Shown piece by piece: positions 34,097 to 42,024 of a stretch of 48,190 nt of DNA. Origin of the DNA: Patescibacteria group bacterium (GTDB lineage Bacteria; Patescibacteriota; Microgenomatia; UBA1406; GWC2-37-13); NCBI GenBank assembly GCA_026415975.1, contig JAOAFZ010000007.1:1-48190 (forward strand), read 5' to 3'. Numbering within the stretch: position 1 is the stretch's first letter; each line of letters starts with the position of its first letter. Below the pieces are notes generated by a model. The model ran no database searches. It had not been told where the DNA came from and saw only the letters and a program-made list of their open reading frames with translations. Position numbers and translations under genes: made by a program.

Positions 34097-34145
34097 AAAA
34101 GGGGGATGACTGAAGTGTCAGGAATTCTGACAAATTATCCCTTTT
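34097..34145. other. Nested stem-loop in the gap downstream of the RHH gene pair
   Basis: The outer arms AAAAGGG(GG)AT at 34097-34107 and ATCCCTTTT at 34137-34145 pair around an inner perfect hairpin, TGTCAG/CTGACA with loop GAATT (34116-34132). On the minus strand it lies ~140 bp beyond the end of the second RHH paralogue. It could be a terminator (the T-run is short) or a small structured RNA. No gene is visible in 34146-34283. Confidence 0.45.
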
Positions 34146-34283
34146 GCGAAGTGAACATTGTTAAGTAAATATTGTGGAGTAAACGCAACGGGTACAGGCG
34201 AAACCAAAGTGGGGTCTTAAATCCTGCCCGAACCGTATACCCGAAGGGGGGGAAAAAGAATAAAACCTGCATCATGCACTCAT

Positions 34284-34865
34284 TTACTCTGTATTCTTAG
34301 AATTCTTGTTAGAGCGCATGTGTTCAACAATGAGGTTGCGGATATACTTCGATTTAGTTATACCTTCCTCAGCACTTGCCCGTTCTAGGAACTCGAGCAG
34401 CTTGGGGCTTATGAAGAAGTTAAAGCGCTTGTCACGTTTTTCGCGTGCCAGGGTAATAACCTCTCGGATCATCTTCTTAAGGGTTTTTTCGTCGTAGCCC
34501 CGGATTATGAGCCGCTCATTCTCTATTCCGGCCATAAAGTATGGAACCAGATCTTTATAGTACAGCACAATTGTGGGCTTCATGTGATCCAGCGAAGCGT
34601 GCACCAGAAATCCGGTAGAAAGGCTGTGTGCGCTCGCATCAAAAACACAGATGTCCGCTTTCTTGATGGCATCCATCTTTTCGTTGTACCGCCTGATCCG
34701 GTCTTCGTGCGGGAGCTCCTTGAGTCTTATGAACTCCTCTTTGGAAAGTGTTACGGCTTCATTATCCGTGTGCTCGAAACCGAGCGCCTCGATTTCATGG
34801 TAAATCTTGCGGATGATCTCCTGAGGAAAATCACCCAGAAGTGAAGCGGAAAAGAATATTTTCAT
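34284..34865 (-). CDS. Nucleoside-deoxyribosyltransferase-like domain fused to ribbon-helix-helix domain (copy 1)
   Basis: The 193 residues have an N-terminal Rossmann-like fold resembling nucleoside 2-deoxyribosyltransferases: MKIFFSAS start, KKADICVFDASAHS at ~69-81 and STGFLVHASLDHMKPTIVLYY. A C-terminal ribbon-helix-helix DNA-binding domain follows (KRFNFFISPKLLEFLERA then GITKSKYIRNLI, ~147-179). The position of the family's catalytic Glu (GxxxE after the Asp motif) is His89 here, so enzymatic activity is doubtful. It starts 3 nt after the stop of a paralogue, so both are cotranscribed. It may be a ligand-sensing repressor; this is inference from domain order. Confidence 0.78.
   Translation of the reverse strand: MKIFFSASLLGDFPQEIIRKIYHEIEALGFEHTDNEAVTLSKEEFIRLKELPHEDRIRRYNEKMDAIKKADICVFDASAHSLSTGFLVHASLDHMKPTIVLYYKDLVPYFMAGIENERLIIRGYDEKTLKKMIREVITLAREKRDKRFNFFISPKLLEFLERASAEEGITKSKYIRNLIVEHMRSNKNSKNTE
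34399..34427 (-). repeat. 29-bp exact repeat shared by the two paralogues (second copy 34975-35003)
   Basis: The two RHH-encoding segments are identical for 29 bp, coding FNFFISPKL. The nearby N-terminal domains are far more diverged. This marks a tandem duplication with either recent conversion or strong selection on the DNA-binding part. Confidence 0.8.
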
Positions 34866-34868
34866 GCT

Positions 34869-35444
34869 TTATGAATCCTGCGACTGCGCGCGCATTTTAT
34901 TTACAATAAGGTTTCGGATGAATTTCGATTTCGTGACACCCTCCGCAGCACTCGCATTCTCGAGATACTCTAGAAGCTTGGGGCTTATGAAGAAGTTAAA
35001 GCGTTTATCGCGGCGTTCGCGGGCGATATCAAGCGCTTCGGCTATGATCTTTTTATAATTTTTTTCGGTATATTCGCGTATAATGAGCTTTTCGTCTGCT
35101 ACCCCAGACAGGAATATCGGTCGGTGTCCCTTAAGGTAAATTACCACTGTCGGCTTATTCATTTCAAGGGATTTTTCGATACTAAAACCTATTCCGATAC
35201 TATGGATGCTAACCTCAAAAACACAAATATCGGCAATTTGTATATTTTTTATAAACCGCAATGAATGGTTGGCATATTCTTTCTCGCTGTCTTTGAATTT
35301 TTCGGCAAACTCCTCGTAGCTCAGACGAATATTCTCATCGAACAGATGAGTGTATCCTAATCGTGCAATTTCATCGTAAATGCACCGAAGACGCGCACGA
35401 GTGTCTTTCTCGGAGGTATATGCTGAAGTGAGGAATACTTTCAT
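34869..35444 (-). CDS. Nucleoside-deoxyribosyltransferase-like domain fused to ribbon-helix-helix domain (copy 2)
   Basis: The 191 residues are built like the downstream paralogue: MKVFLTSAYTS start, IADICVFEVSIHS at 70-82, GIGFSIEKSLEMNKPTVVIY at 84-103, and the C-terminal RHH KRFNFFISPKLLEYLENASAAEGVTKSKFIRNLI. Unlike copy 1 it keeps a Glu (Glu90) at the position of the deoxyribosyltransferase nucleophile, so this copy could bind or process a nucleoside-like ligand. About four in five of the last 40 residues match copy 1. TATAAT lies 10 nt before the ATG, making it the first gene of the pair. Confidence 0.8.
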   Translation of the reverse strand: MKVFLTSAYTSEKDTRARLRCIYDEIARLGYTHLFDENIRLSYEEFAEKFKDSEKEYANHSLRFIKNIQIADICVFEVSIHSIGIGFSIEKSLEMNKPTVVIYLKGHRPIFLSGVADEKLIIREYTEKNYKKIIAEALDIARERRDKRFNFFISPKLLEYLENASAAEGVTKSKFIRNLIVNKMRAQSQDS

Positions 35445-35460
35445 GTACGATCGGATTATA

Positions 35461-36228
35461 TCATGAACGTAATGTAATAGGAACAGGTTTGTTACATTCT
35501 CTTACCAAGTATACGCGTGTATCCCGTTCCTCTGGAGCACATTCGCCACCGATATCACCCAATACTCCTATACATTCGAAATCAGGCTGTCTATCGTAAA
35601 AAGCCCAGCCATCTTTCCACCACACACGCCTGCTGGTAAATATGAAATATCCAGCACGCCAGGCTTGATATATTGCTCCCTTTAAACCATTCATCACCAC
35701 CCTGCCGATAGGGATGTCTTCTCTATGCTCAGGATTCGGCGAGGTATAGAGAAAGCACATTTCCGGCACAGGTTTTCTCAGATCGTAGTAATTCCCATGT
35801 TGATCAGTATAATTACTCTTCTTGTCTAAAAATTCCCTAAGCGGTTGGTTCATCCGTTCACCATCCAAATAACCCGTTACTCCGAGAACGATTCCAGATT
35901 TAACCAGCGTAAAGAAATGCCCTCTGTCCACACACCCCGAAACAAAATGGTTTATGCGTTCGATGTTGTTTTTAAATATCTTGTGGAGTAAATTTCTCCG
36001 GTCAGCGTGTTCGGGAAACTGATCGTGATAGGTACCCAGCCAATAAGACATTATTCTTTTAATATCCTCAATGTCTTCTATCAGGGTGGGTCTAAATATA
36101 ATCTTTCCGCATAGCTTGTGCTTGGGAGGCAATCCTAAGTCTGTTGCAGAAAATTTAATATCTGGCACTCTGCGAGGGCGCTTACCATCAGCAGTGGTTG
36201 AACTTCTTGAATTTTCAGGATAACTCAT
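35461..36228 (-). CDS. GNAT-family acetyltransferase
   Basis: The 255 residues have a ~40-residue basic N-terminal extension, then a GNAT fold: IIFRPTLIEDIEDIKRIMSYWL (strand 1/helix 1), FFTLVKSGIVLGVTGYLDGE, MCFLYTSPNPEHREDIPIGRVVMNGLKGAIYQAWRAG (acetyl-CoA-binding region, in which the usual Q/RxxGxG/A loop is modified) and GWAFYDRQPDFECIG near the end. Substrate unknown. It is divergent from alanine racemase and the two start codons are preceded by the same 10-bp motif. Confidence 0.78.
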   Translation of the reverse strand: MSYPENSRSSTTADGKRPRRVPDIKFSATDLGLPPKHKLCGKIIFRPTLIEDIEDIKRIMSYWLGTYHDQFPEHADRRNLLHKIFKNNIERINHFVSGCVDRGHFFTLVKSGIVLGVTGYLDGERMNQPLREFLDKKSNYTDQHGNYYDLRKPVPEMCFLYTSPNPEHREDIPIGRVVMNGLKGAIYQAWRAGYFIFTSRRVWWKDGWAFYDRQPDFECIGVLGDIGGECAPEERDTRVYLVRECNKPVPITLRS

Positions 36229-36380
36229 ATCTTATATTCTTTTAGTAATTTTCCATGGTTTAACTAAGCAACCTGCCTAAAAGTGTACGGTGATATATCT
36301 TATAATATATATCTCTATTTCACAATGGTGTATAATCAACATTATTACATATAGTATGTGTATAATTCAATATAAGATAT
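36227..36380. promoter_or_regulatory. Divergent regulatory region with three copies of TATAAGATAT
   Basis: The AT-rich gap between the GNAT and alr start codons holds the 10-mer TATAAGATAT on the minus strand at 36236-36227 and 36304-36295, and on the plus strand at 36371-36380. The outer two form a 13-bp inverted repeat, AATATAAGATATG, each running into its own ATG. TATAAT boxes at about 36330 and 36360 are possible alr -10 elements. A shared operator is the simplest reading. Confidence 0.5.
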
Positions 36381-37521
36381 GTCTGTCAACCCCCATACTG
36401 CCATAACTATTTCTACCGGTGCGATTCGTCGAAACTGCGAATCACTCTCTCTGAAAATAGGACCTGCGGTGGATATTACCTTTGTCGCGAAATCAAATGC
36501 CATGGGGTATGGTCTCATAGAATCCACAAAGCAAGCCCTTCGTGGAGGAGCAAGGAGAATAGCCGTCTCCGACGTAAACGATGTTTCCATTCTTCGGGAT
36601 AATGGCATTACTGCCTCTATAATCTTGTTATACCACCCATTGCCCGATGCTAGCACAGTCGCCATTCATCATGGGGTAACTATTTCGATCAGCAATCCGG
36701 TCAGTCTCCTTTCGCTGGAGAAGTTAGCACGTAAATTACGTAAAACGGTATCGGTAGACCTGTTCTTTGACACCGGTATGAAGCGTTACGGGATTGATCC
36801 GAATTATATTCCGGAACTCATTCGTACTCTTCAGAAGACTTCAAACATAAGGGTTGCCGGCATATCTTCGCATTTTGCCACATCCGATTCCGATATTCAA
36901 TTCGCAAAAAAGCAGCTCACCTGCTTTCACAAAATACTTGTCCGGTTACACCCAGTGATCAATAGGACAGTCCGCGACATTCATATCGCTAATTCAGCAG
37001 CTGTAGAGCTACTTCCTGATTCCTGGAACAGTCAGAATGTTTTGAAACTGTATCCGAATGCACGAATGAGTGTCCGCATATTCAGGGCAGTTGTGGGTGC
37101 AAGTCCGGTACGTATGCAACCCCCCCTTGAGCCGGCATTCGTTTCCTTTACTTCTGTGGTACAGACTACACAACGAGTAAAAAAGGGTGAATACATCGGT
37201 TACGATAAGTCGTATCAGGCAAAACGCGATCTCAACGTTGCTATAGTACCCGTCGGATGGGCAAACGCGGGATATCAGTTACAAAGGGGGTATGTAATAG
37301 TAAATAACGTAAAATGCCCAATGGTAGGCTTTCCCTCTGCTAACGCTCTCTCATTTGAAAACCTGGCAGGTGCAAAAGAAGGCGATATTGTGTATCTTGT
37401 AAAGCAAGACGGGCTCGGAGAACAACTTACCTTACAAGAGCTTGCAGAAATCAACGGGATAACCCAAACGCATATTACCGCAGCTCTTGGAGCGTTCAAT
37501 CCGCGTTTCTATCGTGAGTAA
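36379..37521 (+). CDS. alr: Alanine racemase (divergent)
   Basis: This 380-residue fold-type III PLP enzyme interconverts L- and D-alanine for peptidoglycan. Landmarks are FVAKSNAMGYG with the PLP Lys38, the FFDTGMKRYGI barrel strand, GISSHFATSD, IANSAAVEL, VRIFRAVVGASP and GYDKSY containing the catalytic Tyr region. Two usually strict motifs are altered: IGYADGY reads VGWANAGY, and the CMD loop reads KCPMVGFPSANAL. The enzyme may therefore be slow or have changed specificity, although overall coverage is complete. It lies next to PBP2 (convergent), a wall-synthesis neighbourhood. Confidence 0.88.
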   Translation: MSVNPHTAITISTGAIRRNCESLSLKIGPAVDITFVAKSNAMGYGLIESTKQALRGGARRIAVSDVNDVSILRDNGITASIILLYHPLPDASTVAIHHGVTISISNPVSLLSLEKLARKLRKTVSVDLFFDTGMKRYGIDPNYIPELIRTLQKTSNIRVAGISSHFATSDSDIQFAKKQLTCFHKILVRLHPVINRTVRDIHIANSAAVELLPDSWNSQNVLKLYPNARMSVRIFRAVVGASPVRMQPPLEPAFVSFTSVVQTTQRVKKGEYIGYDKSYQAKRDLNVAIVPVGWANAGYQLQRGYVIVNNVKCPMVGFPSANALSFENLAGAKEGDIVYLVKQDGLGEQLTLQELAEINGITQTHITAALGAFNPRFYRE

Positions 37522-37576
37522 GAAACGTGTTTGCAAAGACAGTTCCCACTGTACAGCAGATACCGTAATTTACATC

Positions 37577-39358
37577 TCACTCTACCCGCTCAAAATACAG
37601 TCGCAGCAGCTCCCGCGCCACAGGTGCGGCCACTTCGGAACCTTGTCCCGCCTCCTCGAACAATACGGTAATCAGTATTTCCGGATCTTCGTACGGGGCA
37701 AATACCGTAAACCAAGCGTGCGGTTTGCGACCGGGCATAGACTCCGCCGTTCCTGTTTTACAACCGAGCTCGACGGTTTTAGTATAGGCCAGATTTGCTG
37801 GACTGGTGGCGGTCAGATACGCGGGATCCCAAAGCTTTTCGATCGGGAGTGTCGTCGGCGAGGGCTGGGGCGTGAGTGCGGCGCTCCCAGTGGCCGGAGG
37901 TGGGGTGAGTGACGGTTTGGTTTTGTCCGCTATCCGGAAGTTAAACAAGGGCCAGCCAGTACCGCCAACTTTGCATGCCTGCAACAATCCTTCACGAATA
38001 GTTTCCAAATGCTCGATGGTAATTTCCTTTATAGGTTTACAGTCGGGCTCTGAAGCAAGAGGCGTACCCTGCTTTACCAGTGTGGGTTTACAATATCGTC
38101 CGCCATTTGCGAAAGGCACCATTGCCAGAGTCACCTGCAAGGGAGTAGACAAGACGTATCCCTGCCCAATCGAGAAGTTATACGAATCGCCGGTGTACCA
38201 CTGCTCCTTAAGCGTATCCTGCTTCCAGAACGGCGACGGGATTGTTCCGGCAACCTCATCTATACCGATCCCGGTGAGTTTTGCAAAGCCGAAGCGCTCC
38301 GACCAGCGTTTCATTACGTCGGGACCCATCTTTTCGCTGATTTTATAGTAGAAAATGTCGTTGGAACGGGAGAGAGACTTAATAACATCCACGTCTCCCT
38401 CGGTGCGGCTGTGTTCCAGGTAGTTCCAAGTGCCAAAACTCCGGTCTCCAAGCTCGATACGGCCGGTGTCCTGAACGATTGTACGTCTGTCGATGATTCC
38501 CTCCTCCAGAGCTGCCAGAGCGATAACCGGCTTAAACACAGAGCCGGGTGGGTATGTTCCCTCCGTCGCCCGATTAAAGAGTGGCCGGTTTTTATCCTGA
38601 AACAGCGCCATAATAGCTTTCCCATCGTTATCCTCGAAGACCTGGGGGTCAAAGCTGGGGAACGAGGTGAGTGTTAATATTTCGCCGTTGCGGGGATTTA
38701 TGGCCACCACCACTCCCTTCTTGTTTTTCGCCTGGAGCATCTCGTAGGCTCGGCGCTGTAGATCGCTGTCTACGGAAAGCTGTACATCTGTTCCGGGTAC
38801 CGGTTTTACTACGTTGAGAGTACGTTTAAAGAGCCCCTGCGCGTTCACCTCGATAAGTTTTTTCCCGTTCCTCCCCCGTAGCTCACAATCAAAAAGCGCT
38901 TCTACCCCCTTTTTTCCTACCGTATCTCCAAGGCGTGCTTTATGCAGACACCTATCGGCTTGAAGCTCTGCAGCATTTGCGTTCTGGCGGTACCCCAGCA
39001 GGTGGGCAAATGGTGCCGCATCATGGTAGTACCGTTTCGATGGCTGCCGTTGCAGACTTTCGGTAACCTCGACAGCGTTGTTTTCGGCAAGAACGTATCC
39101 TCTCCGGTCCAGGATGCGGCCTCGCTGGGCCTCAATCACGACCTCCCGGATACGGTTGTCTTCCGAGAGACTCCGGTAATAATTTCCCTTGACTACCGTT
39201 AACTGGAACAGTCTGACAATCATTATAAGAAAGAAAACAATAACAACTGTAAAGAAGAAATACATGATTCCGGCCGAAGAAGTCGTGGTACGGACCCGTG
39301 CACCAAAGTCCATGTTCCCGCTCTCGCCCCGGTGAATTAATGGCAGCTTCCGGTTCAT
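37577..39358 (-). CDS. mrdA: Penicillin-binding protein 2 (elongasome transpeptidase)
   Basis: The 593-residue protein has an N-terminal TM anchor (~31-55), a short pedestal domain (RGRILDRRGYVLAEN at 79-93) and the transpeptidase domain. Active-site motifs are GSVFK at 272-276 (nucleophile Ser273, Lys276), SND at 332-334 (the SxN/SxD box) and CKTGT at 533-537. It cross-links peptidoglycan during cell elongation on the outer face of the membrane. Between the second and third motifs there is a Pro/Thr/Ser-rich insert (~481-507) that is unusual for the family. The convergent neighbour is alanine racemase. A TATACT about 13 nt before the ATG is the likely -10. Confidence 0.95.
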   Translation of the reverse strand: MNRKLPLIHRGESGNMDFGARVRTTTSSAGIMYFFFTVVIVFFLIMIVRLFQLTVVKGNYYRSLSEDNRIREVVIEAQRGRILDRRGYVLAENNAVEVTESLQRQPSKRYYHDAAPFAHLLGYRQNANAAELQADRCLHKARLGDTVGKKGVEALFDCELRGRNGKKLIEVNAQGLFKRTLNVVKPVPGTDVQLSVDSDLQRRAYEMLQAKNKKGVVVAINPRNGEILTLTSFPSFDPQVFEDNDGKAIMALFQDKNRPLFNRATEGTYPPGSVFKPVIALAALEEGIIDRRTIVQDTGRIELGDRSFGTWNYLEHSRTEGDVDVIKSLSRSNDIFYYKISEKMGPDVMKRWSERFGFAKLTGIGIDEVAGTIPSPFWKQDTLKEQWYTGDSYNFSIGQGYVLSTPLQVTLAMVPFANGGRYCKPTLVKQGTPLASEPDCKPIKEITIEHLETIREGLLQACKVGGTGWPLFNFRIADKTKPSLTPPPATGSAALTPQPSPTTLPIEKLWDPAYLTATSPANLAYTKTVELGCKTGTAESMPGRKPHAWFTVFAPYEDPEILITVLFEEAGQGSEVAAPVARELLRLYFERVE

Positions 39359-39437
39359 AGGGGATACACATAGTATACGATTTCATGCCAAAGAGCAACC
39401 CGGATTCTTAAGAAAAAGACTGACCGGTAAGACTTGG

Positions 39438-41255
39438 TTACCCTGCCCCTTCGATCAGCGCTTTTTCCTCCTCGGAGGCGATCACCTTGAAGCCCACATG
39501 GCTCTGTCCTGCAAAGAACAGGCCCTCGCCCACACTCGCTGAAAGGAGAAAATGCTTTTCACCACCGGTTAGGTAGAACACTTTAGAAATCCGGTCCACG
39601 GCGGCAGTAGACTGCTTAAGGATAATCTGGAGTGATGAGTTGGTAATAATTGCCTTGCCTTCCTCGGTATTCAGAAAGTCCTCAACGTCCTGCGTAATGG
39701 TGGTAAGCCCCAGCTTATATTTCCTGGCACGCTTTGCAAAGTTATGCAGATACGCACCGGAGTCTTTGTTTTTAATCAGATACCAGGCCTCGTCAACAAT
39801 CAGAACGCGCTTTTTGTGCTCTCCTTTGCGGACACGGTTCCAGATATAGTCGAGCACCACATACATGGCTACCGGCCGCAGGTTTTCCTCCAGATCGCGG
39901 ATACCGAATACAGTAAACGGGTTGCGGATATCAAAGTTGGACTGCTGATTAAAAATTCCAGCCGCAGAGCCCTTTACATACTTTTCCATGCGGTCAGCCA
40001 TCTCCCGTGCTTCCGGCGTCTCCATCCCGATGAACACCTTATACAGATCCTCCAGGAGCGGTGGTTCCAGCTTAAAGGTTTCAGGGTCTTGGGTAATCCC
40101 CTTGTTGCGGTAGGTAAGAACCAGCGCACGATCCAGCATGGCATCCTGCGTGGGAGTAAGCTCTCCCATCATAACCCGCAAAAGTGAGTGCAGGTCCAGG
40201 ATCTTATTCGAGAGTTCGTCCGGTTCGGGGCTTTCCACTGCTATTTCGAAAGGATTGATCTTGTACTGGGAATTGCTCGCAAACTCCACAAACTCGCCGC
40301 CTACTGCTTCGGCAATGTTTTTGTATTCGTTCTCCGGGTCTAGAATAATCACATCTACACCCATCATTAAGAGCCGCAGACATTCCAGTTTTACCAGAAA
40401 CGACTTTCCCCCTCCCGACTTCCCCAGAATCACACTGTTCGAGTTCTCCAGGGTAAAGCGGTCGAAGATAATCAGCGAGCCATCATGCTGGTTAATGCCG
40501 TACAAGATTCCCTCGTTCCGAGTGAGTGATGCCGTTGAAAACGGAAAGGTCATCGCAAGAGAAGTCGTGTCCATGTTCCGCCATACCTGGAGCTTATCCA
40601 TAAACATGGGAAGGGTTGATTTAAAGCCTTCTTCGTGCTCCAACGTGGCCACCTTGCCAATGATCAGTAACGAGGATAGTGTGTTGTCAAGTTCCTTGGT
40701 AACCGAATCCAGCTCTTCAAGGGTATCTGCCGGTATAGTCACATAGAGTGCGAACTGAAAAAACCGCTCGGCTCCTTTCGCCAGCTCCGCCTGTAACGAG
40801 AGTGCATCATCGAGCGCTACCTGCACCGTCGGATCCACAACCTTTCCGGCCTTGATGTCGGTTTCGATAGTAGCCTGCATTTCGGCAATCTTTTTCTTCA
40901 GCTGATCCAGCACCACCTTGGATTCCGTCGGATACACATACATAGACACAAAGAGAGGATGATCATAGGTAATAAGCGAGTATAGCCAGTTCGCGGAAAC
41001 ATACCGGGGATACCCCACTACAAAGATCGTACGATAATACCGGTCATCGATCTTAAGGTGATTAAAGTCCACCTCAACGTACGAGGGTGCAATGATATCC
41101 TTGATACTGAACGCACCGGCCGCCAGCGTTTCCGCGACATTCGGGAACTTCGAAGGAATCGGAATCCCTTTTGCGTTCACCGGTGTCTGTTGCGGATGCG
41201 CAGGAGGCATGCCGGGCTGTGCCGGCTGCTTCGGTTTGCCGCCGAATAAACCCAT
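39438..41255 (-). CDS. VirB4/TraC-type secretion ATPase
   Basis: This 605-residue protein has a Pro/Gln-rich start (7-30), an N-terminal alpha/beta domain (~45-230) and a TraG/VirB4 ATPase domain. Walker A is GKSGGGKS at 278-285, then VDVIILDPENEYKNIAE, then Walker B RVLIVDEAW with Asp488-Glu489, YLHNFAKRARKYKLGLTTITQDVEDFL and the final arginine-finger-like segment ITNSSLQIILKQS. It would power assembly or transport of a type IV secretion-like machine at the cytoplasmic membrane. TATAGT lies 8 nt before the ATG, so it may have its own promoter although it follows the TraC-like gene by 109 bp on the same strand. Confidence 0.93.
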   Translation of the reverse strand: MGLFGGKPKQPAQPGMPPAHPQQTPVNAKGIPIPSKFPNVAETLAAGAFSIKDIIAPSYVEVDFNHLKIDDRYYRTIFVVGYPRYVSANWLYSLITYDHPLFVSMYVYPTESKVVLDQLKKKIAEMQATIETDIKAGKVVDPTVQVALDDALSLQAELAKGAERFFQFALYVTIPADTLEELDSVTKELDNTLSSLLIIGKVATLEHEEGFKSTLPMFMDKLQVWRNMDTTSLAMTFPFSTASLTRNEGILYGINQHDGSLIIFDRFTLENSNSVILGKSGGGKSFLVKLECLRLLMMGVDVIILDPENEYKNIAEAVGGEFVEFASNSQYKINPFEIAVESPEPDELSNKILDLHSLLRVMMGELTPTQDAMLDRALVLTYRNKGITQDPETFKLEPPLLEDLYKVFIGMETPEAREMADRMEKYVKGSAAGIFNQQSNFDIRNPFTVFGIRDLEENLRPVAMYVVLDYIWNRVRKGEHKKRVLIVDEAWYLIKNKDSGAYLHNFAKRARKYKLGLTTITQDVEDFLNTEEGKAIITNSSLQIILKQSTAAVDRISKVFYLTGGEKHFLLSASVGEGLFFAGQSHVGFKVIASEEEKALIEGAG

Positions 41256-41364
41256 ATCTTCTAACTATACAGTGTACAGACCTTGAAGGGCAAGCCGAAG
41301 GCACGAAATGGACGCGTATCCGGGAAGATTGCCCGGGAGATTCCCTTATTATTGCATATTAATC

Positions 41365-42021
41365 CTAGCCTGCAGAGAGCACTACATCTGTATATGTATC
41401 CACTGGTGCAAGCTGCTTTCCGGTCGCAGAGGGGTTGTAGAGGTTGTAGAAAAGCTCAACGAGTTCCTGTCGGTGCAGTACCGTGGCTTTGAGTCCGATC
41501 TTGGCAAGCAGGCGTTGCAAGTGATCACGCTTAGGATACAACGACGTCTTGGCACGACTTATGATGTATTCTTTATTCATTTTTGACGCACTAATTCCAG
41601 CAGCACCCAGCTCTAGCGGCGAAAACGGGATAATAAAAAAGAATCGCTTTTCGAGAACGGTATTCTTTTTTACCACGTTTTTAATGAAATTCTGGTACGC
41701 AGAAAGCCGGTTCTTTACCACTTCCGACTGCGATGTGGCAATCTTTCCATTCAGATATTCTAGATACGAGGAAATATCCATTTTCTTGGAAAGTATCAGG
41801 ATCTCGACCGGGAATGAGAGTGAGTTCAGAAGCCCCCCGTATGCATATATGATTGATGTCTGCTCTTCCTGTGAAAGAAGCCAGAAGTTAACCGCACCCA
41901 CCTCGATTACCACCACAGCCGAACGATCCCGCATCAGAATAATATCATCTTTGATCTCATCGATCTCGATAAATTGCTGTGTTGTTGCCTTGACTGGTGA
42001 TGTCGGTTTTCGTTTCTGCAT
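41365..42021 (-). CDS. TraC-like accessory protein of the secretion cassette
   Basis: The 218 residues read like the N-terminal, non-ATPase part of VirB4/TraC proteins: FIEIDEIKDDIILMRDRSAVVVIEV, then NFWLLSQEEQTSIIYAYGGLLNSL and FPVEILILSKKMDISSYLEYL. These are followed by a helical region and a C-terminal LVELFYNLYNPSATG motif. There is no Walker motif. CPR genomes carry such a short TraC-like gene between PrgI-like and VirB4-like genes, exactly as here. ATG 42021 lies 3 nt after the PrgI-like stop, so both are cotranscribed. It is probably an adaptor between the membrane component and the ATPase. Confidence 0.82.
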   Translation of the reverse strand: MQKRKPTSPVKATTQQFIEIDEIKDDIILMRDRSAVVVIEVGAVNFWLLSQEEQTSIIYAYGGLLNSLSFPVEILILSKKMDISSYLEYLNGKIATSQSEVVKNRLSAYQNFIKNVVKKNTVLEKRFFFIIPFSPLELGAAGISASKMNKEYIISRAKTSLYPKRDHLQRLLAKIGLKATVLHRQELVELFYNLYNPSATGKQLAPVDTYTDVVLSAG

Positions 42022-42024
42022 ATG

